Of a stretch of DNA of 64,000 nt, positions 24,235-31,337 are shown piece after piece. The notes beneath the pieces were generated by a model, which was given only the letters and a program-made list of their open reading frames with translations, did not search any database and was not told the origin of the DNA. The DNA lies in assembly GCA_017396665.1 (NCBI GenBank), contig JAFQLH010000005.1:1-64000 (forward strand), read 5' to 3'. The DNA comes from Oscillospiraceae bacterium. Its GTDB lineage: Bacteria; Bacillota; Clostridia; Oscillospirales; Ruminococcaceae. The first letter of the stretch is position 1, and the number at the start of each line of letters is the position of its first letter. Both the position numbers and the translations under genes were made by a program.

Positions 24235-24552
24235 TTATTCCTGGCTGGTAAAGTAGTATCTCTTTTCGCCCGGATATCCGTATCCGTACTTTTCGATAGC
24301 TATTCTTTCCATATATTCGTTCTGGTCATCAGAGCTGAGTATTCTGCTGTACTCGTCACACTGCTGCTGTGTAAGCGTTATCTGTGCCTGGAGCTCCTCG
24401 TTCCCCTTTTCAAGCTCCTCGACCTTTGCACTCTGCGAAATCCACAGGTACACGGCATACACGATTATGAGCACAAGTATAAGCAGAATTACATAATGTG
24501 CGAGGGGTCTTCTGTTTCTTCCCTCGTCGATATAATTCATTTCGTTATTCAT
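24235..24552 (-). CDS. divIC: Septum formation initiator, DivIC/FtsB family
   Basis: A 105-residue single-pass membrane protein. A short basic cytoplasmic N-terminus is followed by one span (about 19-41), a coiled coil (about 43-72, KVEELEKGNEELQAQITLTQQ) and a small extracytoplasmic end containing EYMERIAIEKYGYGYPGE, the usual DivIC signature. In the cell it works with FtsL and DivIB/FtsQ at the division septum. Position between yabQ and the S1 gene is the conserved Firmicute arrangement and supports the name. Confidence 0.92.
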   Translation of the reverse strand: MNNEMNYIDEGRNRRPLAHYVILLILVLIIVYAVYLWISQSAKVEELEKGNEELQAQITLTQQQCDEYSRILSSDDQNEYMERIAIEKYGYGYPGEKRYYFTSQE

Positions 24553-24599
24553 TTGTTTTATTGTCGCCTCCGCTTTATAAAAGCCACTATTTTATCTTT

Positions 24600-25115
24600 C
24601 TATACCATATCATTATACAACAGGTTTTCGTTTTCTTTCAAGCATTTTTCCTGAGTTTTTCGTTTTTTAAATAAACTTTTAGTGTTTTGCACAAATTTCC
24701 CCGTTACCTTTGTAGCATTTCTTACTATAAACGCAGTTGGTCTTTTGAAAATATGCTTTTTCACAAAGCAAATAACTGTTGAGACGACGCAGGTAAGGGC
24801 ATTTCCGACGGTAATTCTCTCAAGGAACATACCTATCACGCACCCTGCGAGTATAAAGCCTCGCAGTTGTCCCCACGCAAGTGCGGTCACAAAGACATAA
24901 TAACACAGTCCGCAGGCGATAACAAACAGAAAATCCTCTATGAACACCACTGCGTCGTGGTGCTTAAAGCTTCTTCTGAGTATCCGAAGCACCTCATAGC
25001 ACAGCCCGAAGAAAACGCCAAGCAACACAGACATAAGAAACAGCATTGTTTCCTTTTCGATACCGAATATCATCTGCGTTTCAAAGCCGTCGGGCAGAAT
25101 TGCAAGCAAAGTCAA
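24600..25115 (-). CDS. yabQ: Spore cortex biosynthesis protein YabQ-like
   Basis: A 171-residue membrane protein with four hydrophobic spans (about 25-45, 60-80, 82-102, 108-126) and a basic C-terminal tail. FFGLCYEVLRILRR and EDFLFVIACGLCYYVFV match YabQ. In Bacillus YabQ is a forespore-envelope protein needed for the spore cortex. It lies between yabP (18 nt upstream) and divIC, the order seen in spore formers. In a Ruminococcus-like organism, often described as non-sporing, its retention is notable. Confidence 0.9.
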   Translation of the reverse strand: MTLLAILPDGFETQMIFGIEKETMLFLMSVLLGVFFGLCYEVLRILRRSFKHHDAVVFIEDFLFVIACGLCYYVFVTALAWGQLRGFILAGCVIGMFLERITVGNALTCVVSTVICFVKKHIFKRPTAFIVRNATKVTGKFVQNTKSLFKKRKTQEKCLKENENLLYNDMV

Positions 25116-25133
25116 GGCTACATTCCCTCCGTC

Positions 25134-25409
25134 CTATCTGAGCATCTTCTTGAAGATAGACGCTTTCGCTTTTCTGTTCTTTTCGCCGTAGCTCAGAAGC
25201 CATATATCACCCTGTACCGTCAGATTGCCCGACTCTACCGACAGCTCGTTTATATGGAGATTCTTCCCCTTTATAAGAAGCTCTCCGAGCTGTGTGAAAA
25301 GCAATATCTGGCTTTCGTCAAAGCTGTCTATATCGGTTACACCGCTGAGTGTAAGACTGCTTCTGTTTTCAAGTGACAGGCTGTGTCTGCCGTTTTCCTT
25401 CTCCTGCAT
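25134..25409 (-). CDS. yabP: Sporulation protein YabP-like
   Basis: A 91-residue protein of the YabP family: HSLSLENRSSLTLSGVTDIDSFDE followed by LFTQLGELLIKGKNLHINELSVESG, with the conserved SL.NR..L..TGV..V pattern in slightly altered form. YabP is made in the mother cell under sigma-E in Bacillus and acts with YabQ in spore coat/cortex assembly. It is the first gene of the yabP-yabQ-divIC-S1 run. I could not see a convincing sigma-E promoter. Confidence 0.9.
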   Translation of the reverse strand: MQEKENGRHSLSLENRSSLTLSGVTDIDSFDESQILLFTQLGELLIKGKNLHINELSVESGNLTVQGDIWLLSYGEKNRKAKASIFKKMLR

Positions 25410-25513
25410 GGCATTCCCTCCGCATCATTTCTTTATGAATGTATATTACCGCCCTGCTTGTCTGTATTCGTTAACAGAATATTAACAAACAATTTTCTGA
25501 AATTATACATATA

Positions 25514-25526
25514 AAAACGTTTTCGA
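25514..25526. promoter_or_regulatory. AAAACGTTTTCGA, putative operator near the GH36 promoter
   Basis: Reverse complement TCGAAAACGTTTT is the same 13-mer found at 10881-10893. It ends 13 bp before the -35 box of the alpha-galactosidase promoter. Confidence 0.5.
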
Positions 25527-25539
25527 GGTAGGAAAGATA

Positions 25540-25568
25540 TTGAAATGTGAAACCTTTACTGTTATAAT
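25540..25568 (+). promoter_or_regulatory. Promoter of the GH36-GH74 unit
   Basis: TTGAAA (25540-25545), 17 nt, TATAAT (25563-25568). A TTG-initiated reading frame extending upstream would start inside this promoter, which shows that the true start is ATG 25603. Confidence 0.85.
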
Positions 25569-25602
25569 TATTGTAGAAAATAAAGACAAAGGGGCTACTG
25601 CT

Positions 25603-27795
25603 ATGGGAATATATTATAATGAAAAAGCGTCTCTTTTCAGACTTGATGCAAAGGACACAAGCTACATTCTGAAAATTGCGTCATGCGGTTATCCTGCACA
25701 CGTTTATTTCGGAAAGAGGCTTCCTGATGAAGACCTTACATATCTTCTGAGACTTGACGAGAATCCGTTCACACCTGAAACAAACAACCGTGACAAGGCT
25801 TGCTACCACGACACACTTCCGTTTGAATATCCTAGCTTTGGCACAGGTGATTACAGAGAGCCTGCCTTCAAGATACTTGACGAAAACGGCTGTTCGACCT
25901 GCTCTCTCACATATGTTTCACATAGGATATACGGCGGAAAGCCGAAGCTTGAGGGCTTGCCTGCTACCTTCGCTGAGGAAAACGAGGCTACAACTCTTGA
26001 GCTTTACTGCGAGGACAAGGCAAGCGGACTTCAGATAGTTCTTGTATACACTGCATTTGAAGAGCTTGACGTTATCACAAGAAGCGTAAGATTTGAAAAC
26101 AAGGGCGAAAATGCTGTATATCTTACGAGGGCATTTTCAACCTGCGTTGAGTTTGACGACTGCAATTACGACATGATAACCTTAAACGGCTCATGGGCAA
26201 GAGAGCGACACATTGAGCGTGCTCCTCTTCACCACGGAAAACAGCTTATTGACTCTATGCGTGGCGAATCCTCACATCAGAACAATCCGTTTGTTGCACT
26301 TGTTTCACACAATGCGACAGAGCAGATTGGCGAGGCTTACGGCTTTAACTTTGTATATTCGGGAAACTTCTTTGCACAGGCTGAGGTAACACAGCACAAG
26401 AAGGCACGCTTCCTTATGGGTATAAACAGCCTTGACTTCTCATGGCTTTTAGAGAAGGGCGAAAGCTTTGTTGCACCTGAGGTTGTAATGGTCTACTCTG
26501 ACGAGGGTATCGGAAAGATGTCGAGAACCTTCCACGACCTTTACAGACAGCATCTTATAAGAGGTCAGTACAAAGACAAGCGACGCCCTATTCTCATCAA
26601 CAACTGGGAAGCTACATACTTTAACTTCAACACTCAGAAGCTTATCGACATTGCAAAGGAAGCTTCAAAACTCGGAATTGAGATGCTTGTAATGGATGAC
26701 GGCTGGTTCGGTCACAGAGATTCAGACAACAGCTCGCTGGGCGACTGGTTTGTATATGAAAAGAAGCTTGAGGGCGGACTCAAGAACCTTGTAGACGAGG
26801 TAAACAAGCTGGGTATGAAGTTCGGTATCTGGTTTGAGCCTGAGATGATTTCGCCTGACTCAGAGCTTTTCAAGGCACATCCTGAGTGGGCTATTCAGGT
26901 TAAGGGCAGAGAGCTTACACTTTGCAGAGAGCAATATGTTCTTGACTATTCAAGAGAGGATGTAAGGGATTACGTTCACTCTATGATGAAGGACATTCTT
27001 GATAACGCTAACATTGAATACATCAAGTGGGATATGAACCGCCAGCTCACAGAGGTCGGTTCACAGACACTTCCGAAGAACAGACAGAGAGAGCTGTGGC
27101 ACAGATATGTTCTTGGCGTATACGACCTTATGGAGCGTATCACAAGCGAGTATCCGCACATTCTTCTTGAAAACTGTTCGGGCGGCGGTGCGAGATTTGA
27201 CCCGGGTATGCTTTACTACTCACCGCAAATCTGGTGCTCAGATGACACAGACGCTATTGAAAGACTCAAGATTCAGCACGGCACTTCTATCTGCTATCCT
27301 TGTTCGGCAATGGGTGCACACGTTTCAGACTGCCCTAACCACACTGTCGGCAGAAGCACTCCGTTTTCCACAAGAGGTCACGTTGCTATGGTGGGAACCT
27401 TCGGCTACGAGCTTGACGTTACAAAAATTCCGCAGGCAGACAGGGATGCTATTCCGGGACAGATTGCAGAGTTCAACAAGTACAACACACTTGTCCGCAC
27501 AGGCGACCACTACCGCATAGGAAACGTATTCGAGGACAACACCTGGGATGCGTGGATGTTTGTTTCAAAGGACAAGTCAGAGGCGCTGTTTGAGTTTATC
27601 CAGGTGCTTGGCAGACCTAACGAGCGTTCACGCAGAATAAAGCTTTGCGGTCTTTGTCCTGAAAAATACTACTACGAAGAATCAAACCCTGAGCTTAAGC
27701 TGTCGGGTGCGGCACTTATGAATGCAGGTATCAACATCGGCAACATCTGGGGCGACTACCAGAGCAGGATTCTTCACTTTATTGAGGCGAAATAA
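25603..27795 (+). CDS. Alpha-galactosidase, GH36
   Basis: A 730-residue enzyme without signal peptide, the usual length of bacterial GH36. It removes alpha-1,6-galactose from raffinose-type sugars and galactomannan fragments. The nucleophile lies in KWDMNR (Asp477). The acid/base lies in WCSDDTDAIERL (Asp547/548), beside the SGGGARFDPGML motif. The N-terminal beta domain includes TLNGSWARERH and the RGESSHQNNPFVAL segment. I chose ATG 25603, preceded by AAAGGGG, because a strong promoter overlaps any longer form. Cytoplasmic activity implies an uptake system elsewhere. The GH74 gene follows 24 nt later. Confidence 0.96.
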   Translation: MGIYYNEKASLFRLDAKDTSYILKIASCGYPAHVYFGKRLPDEDLTYLLRLDENPFTPETNNRDKACYHDTLPFEYPSFGTGDYREPAFKILDENGCSTCSLTYVSHRIYGGKPKLEGLPATFAEENEATTLELYCEDKASGLQIVLVYTAFEELDVITRSVRFENKGENAVYLTRAFSTCVEFDDCNYDMITLNGSWARERHIERAPLHHGKQLIDSMRGESSHQNNPFVALVSHNATEQIGEAYGFNFVYSGNFFAQAEVTQHKKARFLMGINSLDFSWLLEKGESFVAPEVVMVYSDEGIGKMSRTFHDLYRQHLIRGQYKDKRRPILINNWEATYFNFNTQKLIDIAKEASKLGIEMLVMDDGWFGHRDSDNSSLGDWFVYEKKLEGGLKNLVDEVNKLGMKFGIWFEPEMISPDSELFKAHPEWAIQVKGRELTLCREQYVLDYSREDVRDYVHSMMKDILDNANIEYIKWDMNRQLTEVGSQTLPKNRQRELWHRYVLGVYDLMERITSEYPHILLENCSGGGARFDPGMLYYSPQIWCSDDTDAIERLKIQHGTSICYPCSAMGAHVSDCPNHTVGRSTPFSTRGHVAMVGTFGYELDVTKIPQADRDAIPGQIAEFNKYNTLVRTGDHYRIGNVFEDNTWDAWMFVSKDKSEALFEFIQVLGRPNERSRRIKLCGLCPEKYYYEESNPELKLSGAALMNAGINIGNIWGDYQSRILHFIEAK

Positions 27796-27819
27796 CTACA
27801 CATACAGGAGGTACACTTT

Positions 27820-30051
27820 ATGAAAAAGAGCAAGCTTCTGGCAGTTTGCACGGCGGCTGTAATAGGTCTTGGCTGTATGGCAGGCTGTTCAAAGGATGAC
27901 TCATCGTCAGACAGCGGTGAGGACAAGACGGTTTACTACAACGCAGAGGATATTGACACAGGCTGGACATGGGGCAACGCACAGATTGTCGGCGGAGGAT
28001 TCATTCCGGGAATTGTCTACAATCAGACTGAGGAAAACGTTCTGTATGCACGTACTGACATGTGCGGTGCTTACCGCTGGAACGCAGAGACCTCAAGATG
28101 GGACTGTATCACAGACTGCATCGGCGCTGAGGACTGGAACTTAAACGGAATTGAATCTATTGCTACTGACCCTGTTGAGCCAAGCAGAGTGTATATGGCT
28201 TGCGGTACATACAGCAGTCAGGGCAACGGTGCTATATTTGTTTCTGAGGACTACGGCTCAAACTGGGTCAAGGTAGACCTGCCGTTCGGTCTTGGTGGAA
28301 ACGAGGTCGGCAGAGGCGCAGGCGAAAGACTTGTTGTTGACCCTAACGACAACAGCATTATTTACTTCGGAACAAGAACTCAGGGTCTTTACCGCTCAAC
28401 TGACTACGGCATGACATGGGAGCCTGTTGAGTCGTTCCCGACAAAAGGTAACTACAACAGCGACGGCTATCAGCTCGGTCTTACATGGGTAGCGTTTGAT
28501 AAAACAAGCTCTTCCAAGGGCGAGGCTACAAAGACAATCTTTGTCGGAGCAGGTCTTGCGGGCGAGGACAACGTATTCAGAAGTGACGACGGCGGTGAAA
28601 CATGGACAGCGGTTGCAGGCTCAAACCCCAACCTTGAGCACTCCATGTATCCGCAGCAGGGCAAGATTTCAAATGGCTCTCTCTACGTAACATACGCAAA
28701 CGGCTCATTCCCTAACCAAGTTTCGATGGGCTGTGTATACAAGATTGATATTGCTACAAACGAGGTCAAGGACATAACTCCGGGCAAGCATCCGTTCTGC
28801 GGTCTTGACGTAAACGGAGATATGGTTGTTGTATCAACTGTATGTCACTGGTCACCTGAAGACAACATCTACGTTTCATACGACGGCGGCGAAACATGGA
28901 ACGGCTTCTGGGACTGGGACACAGGCGAAAAGAACTACGAGATGGACGTATCGAATGCGCCTTGGCTTTACTGGCACGGCGAGCTGAAGCTTGGCTGGTG
29001 GACATCGGCTGTTGCGATAAATCCGTCTGACACAAACGAGCTCCTTTACGGCACGGGTGCTACAATCTACGGAACAAAGAACCTTTCCGCTGTAAAGGAC
29101 GGCACTGTAAAGATTGAAGTTATGGCAATGGGTATTGAGGAATGTGCGATGTTTGACATTGTATCGCCTTCCGACCCTGACGGTCCTGAGATATACACAA
29201 TCCTCGGTGACCTTTACGGCTTCAGACACGATGATGTAACAAAGCCACCGCAGGAGCATTTCGGTGACTTCCCTGCTACAAGCCTTGCGGTTGCAGATGA
29301 TGCGGCAGAGTTTGTTGTAAGAGCTACCTCATCCGGTGACAAGCCTGTTATATACAGCAAGGATTCGGGCAAGACCTGGACATACGTTTCTACACTTCCT
29401 GAGGGAATCGGAAACGATGCAGGCGGACAGGTTGTTATGTCCTGCGACGGCTCTACAATTCTCTGGCAGCCCGGAACTGCGGGCACAAGTGCTTACCGCA
29501 CAGGCGACTTCGGAGACACCTGGGAGATGTGCGAGGGACTTCCTATAAACGCAAAGCTTCTTGCTGACGGAGTAAATCCTGACACCTTCTACGCTACCTA
29601 CGACGGAACCTTCTATATTTCTACCGACGCAGGAAAGACATTCAGCGTGCTTACAACCTTCCTCATCTCAAGCTTTGACTGGGTTGCAAACAACGATGTT
29701 GAAGGAGAGGTATGGCTTGGTATAAGCGGCGGCGGTGTATGGAAGCTTGATGTTGCAAATAAGGCTGTTGAAAAGACAGCGGGCAACTGCACACAGGCTG
29801 ACGCAATCGGTCTTGGCAAGGCGGCTGACGGACAGACACAGATGGCTATATACATTCTCGGCGAGGCAAACGGCGAGGGCTGGGGCGTATACCAGTCCAT
29901 CGACGGCGGTGCTACCTGGAAGAAGCTCAACGATGACACTGAGCGTTGGGGAAATGTAAACAAGTGCATAAGCGGCGACCCTAAGGTTTACGGCAGAGTT
30001 TACATCTCGACAAACGGAAGAGGCATCATCATGGGCAACGAAAACAAGTAA
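27820..30051 (+). CDS. GH74-family lipoprotein (xyloglucanase-like)
   Basis: A 743-residue lipoprotein: signal ending LGCMAGC (lipid Cys23), short Ser/Asp linker, then a two-propeller GH74 catalytic region. The opening WGNAQIVGGGFIPGIVYNQ and VLYARTDMCGAYRW place the first catalytic aspartate at Asp80; normal enzymes have GG where this has CG. At least six Asp-box/BNR motifs (SEDYGSNW, STDYGMTW, SDDGGETW, SYDGGETW, SKDSGKTW, SIDGGATW) mark propeller blades. GH74 enzymes cut xyloglucan or related beta-1,4-glucans. No dockerin or binding module follows, so the enzyme is tethered to the membrane instead of a cellulosome. It is cotranscribed with GH36. Confidence 0.92.
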   Translation: MKKSKLLAVCTAAVIGLGCMAGCSKDDSSSDSGEDKTVYYNAEDIDTGWTWGNAQIVGGGFIPGIVYNQTEENVLYARTDMCGAYRWNAETSRWDCITDCIGAEDWNLNGIESIATDPVEPSRVYMACGTYSSQGNGAIFVSEDYGSNWVKVDLPFGLGGNEVGRGAGERLVVDPNDNSIIYFGTRTQGLYRSTDYGMTWEPVESFPTKGNYNSDGYQLGLTWVAFDKTSSSKGEATKTIFVGAGLAGEDNVFRSDDGGETWTAVAGSNPNLEHSMYPQQGKISNGSLYVTYANGSFPNQVSMGCVYKIDIATNEVKDITPGKHPFCGLDVNGDMVVVSTVCHWSPEDNIYVSYDGGETWNGFWDWDTGEKNYEMDVSNAPWLYWHGELKLGWWTSAVAINPSDTNELLYGTGATIYGTKNLSAVKDGTVKIEVMAMGIEECAMFDIVSPSDPDGPEIYTILGDLYGFRHDDVTKPPQEHFGDFPATSLAVADDAAEFVVRATSSGDKPVIYSKDSGKTWTYVSTLPEGIGNDAGGQVVMSCDGSTILWQPGTAGTSAYRTGDFGDTWEMCEGLPINAKLLADGVNPDTFYATYDGTFYISTDAGKTFSVLTTFLISSFDWVANNDVEGEVWLGISGGGVWKLDVANKAVEKTAGNCTQADAIGLGKAADGQTQMAIYILGEANGEGWGVYQSIDGGATWKKLNDDTERWGNVNKCISGDPKVYGRVYISTNGRGIIMGNENK

Positions 30052-30059
30052 TCAAAAAA

Positions 30060-30097
30060 CTCACTCCGCAAGGGATATTCCCCTGCGGAGTTTTTAT
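30060..30097 (+). terminator. Terminator of the GH36-GH74 unit
   Basis: Stem ACTCCGCAAGGG..CCCCTGCGGAGT followed by TTTTTAT. Confidence 0.85.
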
Positions 30098-30110
30098 GTT
30101 GGATACGGTA

Positions 30111-30139
30111 TTGCAAATAGTTATAGTTTGTGGTATATT
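30111..30139 (+). promoter_or_regulatory. Promoter of the acyltransferase gene
   Basis: TTGCAA (30111-30116), 17 nt, TATATT (30134-30139). It overlaps the only in-frame TTG upstream (30128). Confidence 0.7.
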
Positions 30140-30175
30140 ATTAGAAACGATAAAATATTCAAAGGGGGTAATAGT

Positions 30176-31252
30176 ACGCAAGCTCAGAAACGAAACAATC
30201 TGATAGATGTACTCAAGTGTGCCGCTTGCTTTGCGGTAATTCTCCTGCACTTTTCGACCCACGAGTTTGAACAGAGGGGTGTTCTCCTGCAGACTGCAAT
30301 AGGACGCTGTGCGGTGCCGATATTCTTTATGATTTCGGGATACTTTGCAAGTCTCAAGCCTATTGAGAAACAGGCAAAGGGCTTTCTCAAGGGTGCTGTA
30401 AGAATGGCTGTATACTACGTTATATTTGAGGTTATTCTATACTTCCTGCACGGTCTTGCAAGAGAGCTCACAGACAAGGACAGAACCTTCGCAACGCTCG
30501 ATTTCAGCTTCCGCAGGATAAAGGAATTCTTCTTGTTCAACGAGCCGTTTTTTGCAACATATCTGTGGTATCTGCTCTCTTATATGTACTGCCTTATAAT
30601 TTACGCTGTTGCGGTAAAGATAAAGCCTCTTATGAAGCTCATTGCGATTGCGACGCCTTTCCTTCTTATCGGCTACATCGCACTCGGAAGATACAGCGTA
30701 ATCTTCTTTGACAAAGGTCTTGACCTTATATACTCGAGAAACTTTTTATTTGCGGCACTTCCGATGTTCACGGTTGGCTACTACATTAACAAGATAAAGC
30801 GGCCTGTCAAATCGGATGCGGGGATGCTGTTCCTTATAGGAATAAGCTTGTTCCTGCTGTACTGCGAGGCTCTCTCCTTCCTCAGAAGTCCGTCTATTGA
30901 CAGTGGCAGAAACAACTACTTTATGAATCTTATTGTCGCATTCCTTGTAACAAAGCTTGCGACATCGACAGAGAGAAACACGACCTCTGACAATCCGCTT
31001 GCTGTAATAGGCAGAAAGTACTCACTCTACATTTACCTTCTTCAATATGTAGCAAACGAGCTTCTAAAGGTAATCTTCTTCTACACTAAGCGTTATCCAT
31101 TCGGAAAGCTTATGTACAACTTCTACGGCTTTGCAAAGCCTGTTATGGTATTTGCAGCAGCTCTGCTCCTCTCGATGCTTGCATACAGGATTGAGAGGCT
31201 GATAGTATCACTCATATCAAAGAAATCAGACAAGCCTCAGAAGGCGGCTTAA
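30176..31252 (+). CDS. Acyltransferase 3 family membrane protein, possible ACG start codon
   Basis: A protein of about 358 residues with ten hydrophobic spans, of the acyltransferase 3 (OafA/WecH) family, which O-acetylates surface glycans or peptidoglycan. The N-terminus NNLIDVLKCAACFAVILLHFSTH holds the family's conserved His; VPIFFMISGYFAS and FATYLWYLLSYMYCL are also typical. There is no ATG, GTG or TTG in frame between the promoter and the family start. ACG at 30176 lies 7 nt after AGGGGG, ideal spacing, so ACG (or ATG mutated to ACG) is the best candidate; the TTG at 30128 falls within the promoter. The gene is otherwise complete. Confidence 0.82.
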   Translation, partial: TQAQKRNNLIDVLKCAACFAVILLHFSTHEFEQRGVLLQTAIGRCAVPIFFMISGYFASLKPIEKQAKGFLKGAVRMAVYYVIFEVILYFLHGLARELTDKDRTFATLDFSFRRIKEFFLFNEPFFATYLWYLLSYMYCLIIYAVAVKIKPLMKLIAIATPFLLIGYIALGRYSVIFFDKGLDLIYSRNFLFAALPMFTVGYYINKIKRPVKSDAGMLFLIGISLFLLYCEALSFLRSPSIDSGRNNYFMNLIVAFLVTKLATSTERNTTSDNPLAVIGRKYSLYIYLLQYVANELLKVIFFYTKRYPFGKLMYNFYGFAKPVMVFAAALLLSMLAYRIERLIVSLISKKSDKPQKAA

Positions 31253-31270
31253 ATCAGGTTCAGACACAAA

Positions 31271-31318
31271 ATAACGGTTCAAGGTTTAATCATAATCCGA
31301 TTTACCTTGAACCGTTTT
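31271..31318. terminator. Bidirectional terminator
   Basis: Perfect 13-bp inverted repeat AACGGTTCAAGGT (31273-31285) with ACCTTGAACCGTT (31304-31316), between two convergent genes, A/T tracts on both sides. Confidence 0.85.
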
Positions 31319-31337
31319 ATTTTACCTGCTACTGCGG

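Noticed and set aside
25540..25602. Longer N-terminus for the alpha-galactosidase starting at TTG 25540
   Set aside because: The TTG is the first three bases of the -35 box of a TTGAAA-N17-TATAAT promoter, so it is not transcribed; ATG 25603 fits family length.
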